Shown: in pieces, positions 25,384 through 34,207 of the stretch
Numbering within the stretch: position 1 is the stretch's first letter
How the letters are laid out: every line of letters begins with the position of its first letter
NCBI RefSeq assembly: GCF_900172355.1
Contig: NZ_FWFZ01000016.1
Span: 1-64,000, forward strand
Origin: Roseisalinus antarcticus
Lineage (GTDB): Bacteria; Pseudomonadota; Alphaproteobacteria; Rhodobacterales; Rhodobacteraceae
DNA length: 64,000 nt
Reading direction: 5' to 3'
Position numbers and translations under genes: made by a program
The notes under the pieces: generated by a model
The model's database searches: none
What the model was told of the DNA's origin: nothing
What the model saw: the letters and a program-made list of their open reading frames with translations, nothing else

Positions 25384-25767
25384 CTATTTCCTGCCGATCG
25401 AGATACGGACGACGTCCAGGGCATGTTTGTAGATGGTGAGGGCGCGCCTGTGCTCTCGGGCGACCTCGATCGCCTGCAGCATCTCGTTTTCGAGCGAAAC
25501 GGAATTTCCGTTGGGCGAGGGCTGGGCCTGCGCCTCTTCGGTCGCGGCGCGGGCGCCGGACCCGGGGTCATGGATATGGCCCGGGCGCGTCGACTTCAGC
25601 GCACGCGTCGGATCGGAGCGATACGCCTCCCGGAAGGGGGCGATGCTTTGGGCCTTGTAGCCCGGTGTGTCGGCGTTCGCGAGATTCTGCGCGACCACGA
25701 CCTGACGCCGGCCCGCGTGGCGGGCCATGGCAGTTGATGTCTGGAAGATTTCCAGGTTCTCGAACAT
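25384..25767 (-). CDS. flgB: Flagellar proximal rod protein FlgB
   Basis: 127 residues from MFENLEIFQTS at 25767, chosen over a longer frame to 25794 because it gives the usual N-terminus. The rod motif VVAQNLANADTPGYKAQSI and the C-terminal AREHRRALTIYKHALDVVRISIGR are present. It is the first gene of the minus-strand rod/ring operon and divergent from fliI. Confidence 0.95.
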   Translation of the reverse strand: MFENLEIFQTSTAMARHAGRRQVVVAQNLANADTPGYKAQSIAPFREAYRSDPTRALKSTRPGHIHDPGSGARAATEEAQAQPSPNGNSVSLENEMLQAIEVAREHRRALTIYKHALDVVRISIGRK

Positions 25768-25855
25768 CGGGGCTTCTCCCTCGATTGGCTTCAATCAAGC
25801 CTTAAGCCTGATTCCTTAAGAACGAGTGAGTCTGAACAAACGGAGAGCCCGGACC
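25768..25855. promoter_or_regulatory. Divergent flgB/fliI promoter region with short repeats
   Basis: The 88-bp gap contains an inverted repeat GGCTT-CAATC-AAGCC (25787-25801), an overlapping second AAGCC (25804-25808) and two CTTAAG palindromes (25801-25806, 25815-25820). These may bind a flagellar regulator. The TTAA pair is spaced by 10 bases, not the 7 of a CtrA box. GGAGAG (25842-25847) is the fliI ribosome site. Confidence 0.5.
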
Positions 25856-27181
25856 ATGGAAGATATCGTCATCGACCGCGTGAAAGAGAGGGTGCGGGAC
25901 CTTCAGGTTCTCCATCTCATGGGGCGGGTGGCCGCGGTCGGCGGCTCGACGATCGAGGTCAGCGGGTTTGGCACGGGCGTGCGCCTGGGCGACCCGGTCT
26001 GCCTGCCATCGCTGGAGGATCGGCGCGGAGAGGTGATCGGTCTCGGCAATGACATGACCACGATTCTGCTGGAGGGCGGAAGCGAGGGCGTCAGCATCCG
26101 GACGCCGGTCCGGCTGGATCCGCCGGTGCGGTTCGCACCCGACGATCACTGGATCGGCCGGGTGGTCGACCCGGACGGGCGCCCGTTGGACGGGCTGCCG
26201 CTTTTGCCCGGCACCGGCCGGCGCAAGCGGGACCATCCGCCCCCGCCGCCCCACCGCCGCAGACCCATGGGGCAGCGGATGGCCACCGGCCTGGCCGTGT
26301 TCGACACGCTTCTGCCGCTTGCCCGTGGGCAGCGGATCGGCCTGTTCGCGGGCTCTGGCGTCGGCAAGTCGACGCTCCTGGGCGACCTCGCGAAAGGGGT
26401 GGACGCCGATGTCATCGTGATCGGCCTGGTCGGCGAACGCGGCCGGGAACTGCGGCATTTCGTCGACAAGGTGCTGGGCGAGGAGGGGATGTCGCGGGCG
26501 GTCGTCGTGGCCGCGACCTCGGACGCGGCGCCACAGGTGCGGCGCAGATGTGCGCCGGCCGCCATGGCCGTCGCCGAGCATTTCCGCGATCGGGGCAAGC
26601 AGGTCCTGCTGCTGATCGACAGCGTGACTCGATTCGCCGAGGCGCACCGGGAGGTGGCCGTCGCCCGGGGCGAGGGCGCGAACCTGCGCGGGTTTCCCGC
26701 CTCCACCGGCGGCGCTATCGCCGGCCTGTGCGAACGCGCGGGCCCTGGCGAGGGGGAGGCCGGCGACATCACCGCGATCTTCTCGGTCCTGGTAGCGGGC
26801 TCCGACATGGAAGAACCGGTCGCCGACATGCTTCGCGGCGTGCTTGACGGGCATGTCATCCTGGAGCGGCAGATCGCGGAACGCGGCCGGTTCCCGGCGG
26901 TGGATCTGCTGCGCTCGGTCTCGCGGTCGCTGCCGGATGTCGCGACGCCGACCGAGAATGCCCTGATCAACGAGGCGCGGAAATTTCTTGGCATCTACGA
27001 CCGGTCGGAACTGATGATCCAGTCCGGGCTCTACACCAAGGGCAGCGACCCGCAGATCGACGCGGCGGTCGCCTGTCACCCGGATCTCGATTCCTTCATC
27101 GCGCGGCGGTCGCCGCAGGGCGTGGACCAGAGCTTTGCCGCCCTGCGCCGGGCCCTGGCCAGCAAGAGCGTCCGGTCCTGA
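25856..27181 (+). CDS. fliI: Flagellum-specific ATPase FliI
   Basis: 441 residues from the ATG at 25856, preceded at 8 bases by GGAGAG; a GTG at 25826 is a weaker alternative. Walker A GSGVGKST is at 166-173, Walker B lies in VLLLIDSVTRFAEAHREV, and the catalytic GLVGERGRELRHF is present, as in F1-beta-like type III export ATPases. A Pro/His/Arg-rich insert (about 121-137, RRKRDHPPPPPHRRRP) before the nucleotide fold is somewhat unusual. It releases export substrates from chaperones at the gate. Confidence 0.95.
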   Translation: MEDIVIDRVKERVRDLQVLHLMGRVAAVGGSTIEVSGFGTGVRLGDPVCLPSLEDRRGEVIGLGNDMTTILLEGGSEGVSIRTPVRLDPPVRFAPDDHWIGRVVDPDGRPLDGLPLLPGTGRRKRDHPPPPPHRRRPMGQRMATGLAVFDTLLPLARGQRIGLFAGSGVGKSTLLGDLAKGVDADVIVIGLVGERGRELRHFVDKVLGEEGMSRAVVVAATSDAAPQVRRRCAPAAMAVAEHFRDRGKQVLLLIDSVTRFAEAHREVAVARGEGANLRGFPASTGGAIAGLCERAGPGEGEAGDITAIFSVLVAGSDMEEPVADMLRGVLDGHVILERQIAERGRFPAVDLLRSVSRSLPDVATPTENALINEARKFLGIYDRSELMIQSGLYTKGSDPQIDAAVACHPDLDSFIARRSPQGVDQSFAALRRALASKSVRS

Positions 27182-27212
27182 CGCGAGGTGTCCGCGTGTC
27201 CGGGCGCACCGG

Positions 27213-28186
27213 TCAGGCCTCCTGCACCAGGTCGGCGGGCGCTTCGAAGAGCGGCCCGACCGGTGTTTCGCTCAACCCGCCGGAGTCGCGTTCGAGCAAC
27301 AGCACGTCGAGGCCCATGCGCCGCGCGAGGGCCGGCCCCTCGGCGCCGCCCCTGACCATCAGCGCGGTCGCCCAGGCATCCGCGGCCATGCAGCTGCGCG
27401 CCACCACGGTGACCGAGGCGGGTGCGCCGGTCAGTGGGCCGCCCCGGGCCGGATCCATGGTGTGCGACAACCGACGGCCGCCAAGCTCGACCCAGTGGCG
27501 ATAATCGCCGGAGGTCGCGACCGCGGCGTCCTCTAGCGCGAGCATCGCAAGGGCGGCCGAATCCCGGGATCCGGCCGCTCTATCGCGACACTCCGGGGCA
27601 CCCCGCCGGGCTGGGTGCCCAGCGCCCGCAGCTCTCCATCGATGGCCACCAGGGCGTCGGGCAAGCCGAACGCCTGCGCGACCTCTGCCAGGCGATCCAC
27701 GCCGTAGCCCTTGGCGATACCAGAGAGGTCGAAGCACCGCGGCGCGAGGCGGCGGGACCGTCCGCCAGCCATGTCGAGCTCCAGCACCTCGTGGGCCGGC
27801 CCGTGCGCCGCCTGCAAGGCGGACCGGATCGCCACCGGATCGGCCGCATCCGGGCCGAAGCCCCAGGCCGTCACCGCATCCCCGACCGAGATGTCGAAGG
27901 CGCCACCGGAGGCCCGCCCGACCTCGAGCGCAGCCGCCAGCACGACCATCAGCCGCGCGGGCAGGTCGACCCAGACGCCCGGCGCGGTCCGGTTGAGCCG
28001 CATCAGGTCGCTCTCGGGGCGCCACGTGGACATCTGCGCGTCGACCTCCGCCACCGCGTCCTGCATCGCGGCCCGGATTGGCCGCACGTCGTGGCCCCGC
28101 GGCGCATGGAATGTCGCCTGCCAGCGCGTTCCCATGGTGGGGCCGTTGATCGCGTGGCGGACAGGCTCAGTAGATATCCTCGACAT
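27213..28186 (-). pseudogene. apbE: Frameshifted apbE (FAD:protein FMN transferase)
   Basis: Two adjacent frames together encode one ApbE protein. The first (28186 down to about 27566) has GPTMGTRWQATF, SGGAFDISVGDAV and the flavin-site DLSGIAKGYGVDRLAE. The second (to 27213) continues with LEDAAVATSGDYRHWV, LSHTMDPARGG and ADAWATALMV. The break is in the CCCGGG stretch at about 27563-27568 and looks like loss of one base. Unrepaired, the product ends before the HTMDP motif and is probably inactive. ApbE attaches FMN covalently to exported redox proteins, which fits the flavoreductase pseudogene that overlaps its start by 20 bp. Confidence 0.85.
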
Positions 28187-29878
28187 AGCGTCCCTCTGCT
28201 TTCAGCCGCGCGGGCGTCAGCCCCGCCGGGGCCAGGATGTCGGCAAGCGCCTCGGCCACGCCCGCGGCCATCCCGCGACCGCCGCAGACCATGACGCGGG
28301 CGCCGGCGCGGATCTGCCGCGCAACCTCGGCCGCATTGCCGCGCACGAACCCGGCCAGTGGCCCGATCCCGGTGCCCGCGCCGATCAGGATCAGCGCCCC
28401 CCGCCCCCGCCCCGGCTTGAACCCCGGATTGCGGCGCACGAAGGCGGTGACGGTCTCGCCCGGCTCCAGCGCGGTCAGCTGGCCCGAACAGAGGCCGCCG
28501 GGGTGCTTCTTGACGACGATCTCGACGAAACCGTCCCCGCGCCCCGAGGCAAGCGAATAGAGACGCGGCACCGCGCCGCCCGCGGGCAGGATCCCGATCA
28601 GGTCGCCCGCCGCGAACCGGGCGAAACCCGCGCCTCGCAGCCGCTGCCACAGCCTCGACCCGCCGGGCAAAGGCGCACCAGTCGGGAAAGCTGCGATCGC
28701 CGAAGCCCAGGATGGACAGCGGCATTTCGGGCGCCGCCTCCATCGCCTCAAGCCGCTCGAGAAAGCCCCGGGCCGACGCCGGCGCGTCGCCATTGCCGTA
28801 GCTCGCGGCGAGGACGATGAACCGCTGCGCACGGGCATAGCGGCCGGGGCCGAAGGCCGACATCGGCGCGGCGTGAACTTTGTGCCCCGCCGCCGTCAGC
28901 GCGGCATGCAGCGTGGCGGCAAAGCCCCAAGTGCTGCCGCCTTCGCTGCCGACAAGCAGGATGGTTTCGGCCCGCGCCGCCGGCTGATTGCTCCGGATGC
29001 GCGGCCGGCCACGCCGACCTCGGAGCCCGGTGTGCAGCATGTAGACGACATCCCGAACGCGGGGCCAGCCGGCCAGGTCGGCCCAGGCCAGCAGCGCTCC
29101 GGTGCCCTGATCGAGATAGCCGGTGCCGCCATCGGTCTTGAGGGTGAAGACATCCGACGCATCTCCGGGATGGGGAAAGGTCAGCTCTCGGAAGTCCGCC
29201 ACGGGGATATCGGCAAGGGCCGGCATCGCGGCCGGATCGGCGCCGACCCCGCCGCTCACCTCGGCGGGAAACGGGGGCAGTGGGCTGCCCGCCGGGACCA
29301 GACCGAAGGTGGCCGCCGACATCCACAGCGCGGTCGCCGCCGAGAGGCCCAGCCCCAAGACCGCGATTCGCGCGATCTCCACATGGATCCGGCCCGCCAG
29401 CGGCAAGGGCAATTGGCGGAACCAGTGCCGCCAGCCGCCCGCGCGGCGGGCAACCAGCGCCAAGCCGGAGACCGCCAACACCAGCATCGCCGCCGCGCCG
29501 CCCGCCGTGGCAACGCGCCCCCCCCTCGCCCAGAAACAGGGAGCGGTGCAGCGAGGCGAGCCAGCCTTCCAGCCGGTTGGGATCGGCCGGGCCGGTGCCT
29601 TGCCCCGTGGTCGGGTCGATCACCGCGGCGCCCGGCGCCCCGTCCTCGACCCAATAGGCGGTGATCCGGCCCGAGGGCGCACGGCGGATCTGGTCCAGGT
29701 CCGGATACTCCGCCTGGATGCGCCCGGCGAGGTCGCCGATGCTTTGCCCTGCCGCGGCCTGGTGCGCGGCCAGATGGCCCGCGGCCGGAAAGACCGACAG
29801 GGCCGCCCCGCTGAGCGCTGGCACCGTCACCAGGGCCAGCGCCAGCAGGCCGAGCCAGCGATGAACAACGCGGATCAT
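28167..29878 (-). pseudogene. Broken PepSY-domain membrane flavoreductase (flavodoxin plus FAD/NADPH reductase)
   Basis: One gene spread over three frames. Frame 1 (from ATG 29878) has the PepSY N-terminus MIRVVHRWLGLLALALVT and LHRSLFLGEGG. Frame 2 continues from a run of eight C at 29518-29525 with membrane segments and a flavodoxin domain (ILLVGSEGGSTWGFAATLHAAL, YGNGDAPASA). Frame 3 begins at about 28620-28670 and ends with the reductase part (AAGDLIGILPAGG, PRLYSLASG, IGAGTGIGPLAGF, VMVCGGRGMAAGV, EGRYVEDIY). Compared with relatives, a membrane segment after MLHTG and a block after GPLAGFVRGN appear missing. The intact family passes electrons to the periplasm. Confidence 0.85.
29518..29525. 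repeat. Run of eight C at a frameshift site
   Basis: The tract is C8 on the plus strand (G8 in the coding sense). Seven bases would restore the PepSY flavoreductase frame from GEGG into the next membrane segment. The extra base could be replication slippage, phase variation or a sequencing error. Confidence 0.7.
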
Positions 29879-29881
29879 GGG

Positions 29882-30360
29882 TCAGCCTTGTTGCATGTCA
29901 TAGGCGAAGGAGGCGACGAAGCGGCGGCCAGCCGTGGGCTGGCCAGCGCCTGCGCGCGTCGAGGGCACCGCGACCTCGTCCGGGCTGTCGCGCTGTCCTC
30001 GACGGCCGCGTCGAGATGCAAGGTATAGCCTGCGTCGAAAAGGCTATCAGCAAGGTCCACCGTGACCTCCAGCCTCCGGCCGCCGCCGACGCTGGCCCCG
30101 GTGATGCCGCTGACCTGCTCGGTAGAGCGCCCCATGGCGCGATACCAGCCGGTGAGATGCTGGTCGTACCGGCTCTTTCTGCCGGCCATCCAGAGGCTGC
30201 CGACATAGGCCCCCGAGGCATCGGTGACATAGAGCGCGAGATCGGCCCCCTCGCCGCGATAGCTGTTCAGCGTGGCGGTCAGCGTGACCGGCCGCGCCAT
30301 GGCGAGGCCCGGGGCGATCAATGCGGTGGTAAGAGCGAGGGCTGCGAAGGTCTTTTTCAT
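29882..30360 (-). pseudogene. Frameshifted DUF2271-family periplasmic protein
   Basis: The N-terminus is a signal peptide (MKKTFAALALTTALIAPGLAMA) followed by DUF2271 features (LYVTDASGAYVGSLWMAGRKSRYDQHLTGWYRAMG, ITGASVGGG). After AVEDS the frame shifts at about 29985-29996. The other frame gives a family-like ending (DSPDEVAVPSTRAGAG, then GRRFVASFAYDMQQG) with a TGA at 29882-29884, 3 bp before the flavoreductase start. A single missing C would explain it. In the present frame the tail is unrelated arginine-rich sequence that runs into the next gene. Relatives are encoded beside PepSY flavoreductases and ApbE. Confidence 0.8.
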
Positions 30361-30471
30361 GACATCGGTCTCCTGTGACGTGATGGGACCGGTTTGATGC
30401 CGCAGCCTGATGGCTTCCTGGCGGCCGCGCGGTTTTCCCTTCGGCCAGACGTCAGGAAGCGAGGCTGTTCG

Positions 30472-30741
30472 TCAGTGGCCCTCGTCATCACCGTCAGCGT
30501 GCCGGTGGTCCTCGTCGTGCCCGTCGTCCTCGTACTCCAGATCGAGCACCTCCAGCGTCGCGGGATCGAGCGTCACCTCGATCCGGATCCGCCGCACCGT
30601 CCAGTTGCGTTCGGCGCTCAGCCGGGCGACAGCCTCGCGGGGCTGCCAGTCGGCCATGGGCACAGGGCAGTCGTCGTCGGCGAGGGCAACCCCTGCGGGA
30701 AAAACCGCGAGAAAGCCGAGAATCGTGAAGGCGGTCTTCAT
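30472..30741 (-). CDS. Small periplasmic PepSY-domain protein, apparently shortened
   Basis: 89 residues with a signal peptide (MKTAFTILGFLAVFPAGVALA). The mature part begins DDDCPVPMADWQPREAVARL and ends in a His/Asp-rich tail (HDEDHRHADGDDEGH) that could bind metal. The PepSY core seems incomplete: after TVRRIRI the sequence goes straight to EVTLDPATLEVLDLE, without the CYEV-x-G-x-D-x-x-G strand expected between them. It lies upstream of the DUF2271 gene and divergent from the response regulator, a common arrangement for a regulated PepSY gene. Confidence 0.75.
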   Translation of the reverse strand: MKTAFTILGFLAVFPAGVALADDDCPVPMADWQPREAVARLSAERNWTVRRIRIEVTLDPATLEVLDLEYEDDGHDEDHRHADGDDEGH

Positions 30742-30883
30742 GCGCCAAACTCCCTTTGCGGCGATCCCCGCACCCTCTAGCGGGCGAAGCTGCCGGGACG
30801 CGGAAGCGCCAATCCCCGCGGCGTCAGCCTCGCGTCAGCCGGCAGGCGCAAGACGGGGCGTCCAGAGGGAGACGAAACCGGCC
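30742..30883. promoter_or_regulatory. Divergent promoter region of the PepSY cluster and two-component genes
   Basis: A 142-bp gap that should hold promoters for the minus-strand redox genes and the plus-strand regulator/kinase pair. AGAGGGAGA (about 30864-30872) is the likely ribosome site of the regulator. No clear operator repeat was seen. Confidence 0.5.
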
Positions 30884-31597
30884 ATGCGCATCTTGCTGAT
30901 CGAGGATGACACCGTCCCGGGCGCCGCGGTGCGGGACCAGATCGCGAGCGATGGCCATTCGGTGGACTGGGTCACGCGGCTCGACGCGGCGGGCGACGCG
31001 ATGGCCGGCGCCATTTTCGACCTGGTGCTGCTGGACATGATGCTGCCCGACGGCCGCGGGATCACCTTCCTCAAGGCGCTGCGGGCGCGGGGGGACGTCA
31101 CGCCGGTCATCATCCTGACCGCGCTCGACCAGGTCTCGGACCGGATCGACGGGCTGAACGCCGGAGCGGACGATTACCCGGTCAAGCCCTTCGATCTCTC
31201 CGAGCTTTCGGCGCGGATCGGCACTGTCGCGCGGCGCTACTCGGGCAATCCCAACCCGATCTTCACCCATGGCCCCCTTGCAATCGACCTTGCCGCCCGC
31301 AGCATTCGCCGCGACGACAAGCCGGTCCAGCTGACGGCCCGCGAATGGGCGCTATCCAAGGCGTTCCTGTCCCGTCCCGGGCAGCTGCTGTCCAAGGCGC
31401 AGCTGGAGGACAAGCTCTATGCCTTCGCCTCGGAGGTCGAGAGCAACACGATCGAGGTCCATGTCAGCCGCCTGCGCAAGAAACTGGGGGCCAAGGTCAT
31501 CGAGACCGAACGCGGCATGGGCTACCGGTTGGGCACGCCATGTGGCTGCCGCGCAGCCTTCAGGCCCGGCTTGGCCTGTCGCTCGGTGCGCTGCTGA
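30884..31597 (+). CDS. OmpR/PhoB-family response regulator (QseB-like)
   Basis: 237 residues. The receiver domain (1-115) has the acidic pair EDD (8-10), the phospho-acceptor Asp in LVLLDMMLPDGRG, and Lys in DDYPVKPF (usually DDYLVKPF). The winged-helix domain has LTAREWAL and the recognition part VESNTIEVHVSRLRKKLGAKVIETERGMGYRLG. The frame continues 58 bases into the kinase gene after GYRLGTP, where the family usually ends, so the original stop may have been lost. It is probably the regulator of the adjacent PepSY/flavin genes. Confidence 0.9.
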   Translation: MRILLIEDDTVPGAAVRDQIASDGHSVDWVTRLDAAGDAMAGAIFDLVLLDMMLPDGRGITFLKALRARGDVTPVIILTALDQVSDRIDGLNAGADDYPVKPFDLSELSARIGTVARRYSGNPNPIFTHGPLAIDLAARSIRRDDKPVQLTAREWALSKAFLSRPGQLLSKAQLEDKLYAFASEVESNTIEVHVSRLRKKLGAKVIETERGMGYRLGTPCGCRAAFRPGLACRSVRC

Positions 31598-32835
31598 CGC
31601 TGCTCTGGATTGCCGCGGCGACGGTCACGGCGGTCAACCTGCGCGAGGAGATGGACGAGATATTCGACGCAGCCCTGCGGGAGGCCGCGCATCGGCTCCT
31701 GCCCCTCGCTGTCGTGGACATCCTGGGGCGCGAGGACGAGGGCATCGTCCAGCGCCTGGGGCGCGGCCGCGATCACGACGAGCTGTTCTCCTTCGTCGTG
31801 CGCGACGACCGGGGACGGCTGCTGTTCCAGTCTCATTCGGCGGATCCGACGGTCTTTCCCGACGACGACGGGCGCGGCTTCCGACAGACCGCCACCCACA
31901 GGTCTTACAACGACGAAGCGGTGCGGGGCAGCATCCGGATCACCGTGGCCGAGCCGCTGGCGCACCGCAGCGAGGTGGCCCGCGAAATCCAGGCCGGGCT
32001 GGGGCTGCCGCTGCTGTTCGTGATCCCCATCGCCCTGTTGCTGATCGTGCTGGTGGTGCGGGCCAGCTTCGGGCCATTTCGGCGCTATCGGGAGCGGCTG
32101 GAGCGACGCGACGCGCGCGATCTCTCGCCGGTTCCCGCCACTGGCCTTCCGGCCGAGGTCGCCCCGATCGCGGCCACCCTGAACGGGCTGCTGGCCCGGC
32201 TGAATGGCGCCTTCGACGCCGAGCGCACCTTTGCGGCAAATGCCGCCCACGAAGTGCGCACGCCGCTGGCCGGCGCCATCGCCCAGGCGCAGCGGCTGCA
32301 AACCGAGACCGCGAACATCGCCGCACGAACCCGCGCCGCCGACATCGAAACCACGCTGAAACGTCTGACCCAGCTGTCGGAACGGCTGGTGCATCTGGCG
32401 CGGGCCGAGGGCGGCCGCCTGCGGATGGACGACAGCGCCGACCTCTGGCCCGTGGCGCGGTTCCTGATCGACGAGCTGTCGCACCGCGTCGGGCCCGACC
32501 GGATCGCCCTGTCGCTTCCCGACCGGCCGGTGATGTCCGACCTCGACACCGACGCCTTCGGCATCCTGTGCCGCACCCTGGTGGCGCAGGGCACCCTCTG
32601 CGTGGCGAATGACGGCCCCGTCGTCCCGCCCGGAACGCTCGACCGCCCGACCGCGCGGTTTGAACGCGGCGACAGCACATCCAACGGCAGCGGGCTGGGC
32701 CTTGCGATCGTCGCCTCGATCGCGGAGCGGATCGGAAGCCCCCTGCACCTGATGTCGCCCCGCTCGGGCGGGAGCTCGGGGTTAGAGGCGACCGTCTCGC
32801 TGCCGGTCGAGGGGCAGCGCCACCCGGGCCCGTGA
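31540..32835 (+). CDS. Sensor histidine kinase, probably inactive (no N-box)
   Basis: 431 residues from MWLPRSLQARLGLSLGALL. Two membrane segments (about 13-30 and 150-170) frame a periplasmic sensor region. The H-box is intact (FAANAAHEVRTPLAGAIAQAQ). In the ATPase domain, ILCRTLVAQGTLCVANDGPVVPP joins two parts that in QseC-type kinases are separated by the N-box (NLIENAL-like) and a following strand, so this block appears deleted. The G2 box (GSGLGLAIV) remains. Without the N-box Asn, ATP/Mg binding should fail. Confidence 0.85.
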   Translation: MWLPRSLQARLGLSLGALLTLLWIAAATVTAVNLREEMDEIFDAALREAAHRLLPLAVVDILGREDEGIVQRLGRGRDHDELFSFVVRDDRGRLLFQSHSADPTVFPDDDGRGFRQTATHRSYNDEAVRGSIRITVAEPLAHRSEVAREIQAGLGLPLLFVIPIALLLIVLVVRASFGPFRRYRERLERRDARDLSPVPATGLPAEVAPIAATLNGLLARLNGAFDAERTFAANAAHEVRTPLAGAIAQAQRLQTETANIAARTRAADIETTLKRLTQLSERLVHLARAEGGRLRMDDSADLWPVARFLIDELSHRVGPDRIALSLPDRPVMSDLDTDAFGILCRTLVAQGTLCVANDGPVVPPGTLDRPTARFERGDSTSNGSGLGLAIVASIAERIGSPLHLMSPRSGGSSGLEATVSLPVEGQRHPGP

Positions 32836-32849
32836 ATAGACCGGCGCGC

Positions 32850-34115
32850 TCAGCGCTCGGGCAGGTCCCAGTCGCTCTCCGGGTGCGCCTTCCGGCGGCG
32901 CAGGCGCAGGGCCAGCCCGACCGAGACGCCCACGCCGATGGCGATGGTCAGGTCCGCGAACACCGTGAGCACCAGCGTCAGCCCCAGCAGCACCCGGTCA
33001 GACGGCCGGGCCCGCATGTAGCCGCGCCATTTCTGCGGCTCGCTCATGTTCCAGGCGGTCAGGATCAGCAGCCCCGCCAGCGCCGGCATCGCCAGATAGC
33101 CCGCGACCGGGGCCGCCAGCAGCATGACCAGCAGGATGGTCAGCGCGTGCACGATGCCCGCGACCGGCGTCCGCCCCCCGGCCCGCACGTTCGTGGCGGT
33201 CCGCGCGATGGCCCCGGTCGCGGGCAGGCCGCCGAACAGGGCAGAGCCCATGTTGGCGAACCCCTGAGCCACGACCTCGGCATTGGGCCGGTGGTGGCCG
33301 TCGATCATCTTGTCGGCCACCATCGCCGACAGCAGCGATTCGATGCTGGCCAGGAAGGCGATCACGATGGCCGACGGCAGCAGGTCGACCAGCCGCGCGA
33401 GGCTGACGTCCGGAAAGGCCGGTATGCTCAGCGTGGATGGCAGCGGGCCGAAGCGCGACAGGATCGTGTCGACCTCGAACCCGGCCAGCGCGACGACGGC
33501 GGAGGACACGCCGATGGCTACGACCAACCCCGGGAACCGCGGCGCGAGACGCCTCAGGACGACGATCATCGCCATGGTGGCAAGGCCGATGCCCAGGGCC
33601 TGCGGGCTGACGCTCTGCCGCGCCGCCCAGAGCGCCTCGAGCTTGGCGAGGAACTCCGCCGGCGGGTCCGCGATCGTCATCCCGAAGAAGTCCTGAAGCT
33701 GGCTGGTCGCGATGATGATCCCGATCCCGATGGTGAAGCCGTTGATCACCGGTTCGGGCACGTAGGCGACAAGGTTTCCCGCCCGCAGATAGCCCGCGGC
33801 GAGCATGAAGATCCCCGCCATGAAGGTCGCCAGCACCAGCCCGTCATAGCCATGCTCGGCGATGACCCCGAAGACGACGACGATGAACGCCCCCGTGGGC
33901 CCGCCGATCTGGACCCGGCTGCCGCCGAGCAGAGAGATCAGGAAGCCCGCGACGATCGCGGTGACCAGCCCCTTCTCAGGCGGCGCCCCCGAGGCGATGG
34001 CGATGGCGAGGCTGAGCGGCAGGGCCACCATCGCGACCGTCACGCCGGCAACCAGGTCGCCGGTGAACTGCCGCCGATCGTAGGTGGGCAGGGTGCTGAG
34101 AATCTTGGGCTTCAT
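32850..34115 (-). CDS. SulP/SLC26-type anion permease without a STAS domain
   Basis: 421 residues from the ATG at 34115 (a GTG at 34130 is an alternative). The SulP membrane domain is present: DLVAGVTVAMVALPLSLAIAIASG, GSRVQIGGPTGAFIVVV, IESLLSAMVADKMIDGHHRPNAEVVAQG and GGLPATGAIARTATNVRAGG. The protein stops at RLRRRKAHPESDWDLPER, so the cytoplasmic STAS domain of most SulP proteins is absent. The transported anion (sulfate, bicarbonate or dicarboxylate) cannot be told. It converges with the kinase gene 14 bp away. Confidence 0.87.
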   Translation of the reverse strand: MKPKILSTLPTYDRRQFTGDLVAGVTVAMVALPLSLAIAIASGAPPEKGLVTAIVAGFLISLLGGSRVQIGGPTGAFIVVVFGVIAEHGYDGLVLATFMAGIFMLAAGYLRAGNLVAYVPEPVINGFTIGIGIIIATSQLQDFFGMTIADPPAEFLAKLEALWAARQSVSPQALGIGLATMAMIVVLRRLAPRFPGLVVAIGVSSAVVALAGFEVDTILSRFGPLPSTLSIPAFPDVSLARLVDLLPSAIVIAFLASIESLLSAMVADKMIDGHHRPNAEVVAQGFANMGSALFGGLPATGAIARTATNVRAGGRTPVAGIVHALTILLVMLLAAPVAGYLAMPALAGLLILTAWNMSEPQKWRGYMRARPSDRVLLGLTLVLTVFADLTIAIGVGVSVGLALRLRRRKAHPESDWDLPER

Positions 34116-34207
34116 GAGATGCTCTTTCACTCCGCGGGCGAGGCGAGGTCAACCGAGAGGGCGCACCCCGGGCGCCGCCAGACCGAACGCGCCGTGCGCC
34201 GGGCCGG

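Noticed and set aside
25802-25819. Possible CtrA box (TTAA pair) upstream of fliI
   Set aside because: The two TTAA elements are 10 bases apart, whereas the CtrA site needs 7.
34116-34207. Possible terminator between the export operon and the SulP gene
   Set aside because: The sequence is GC-rich but no perfect stem of useful length with a plausible loop could be found by eye.
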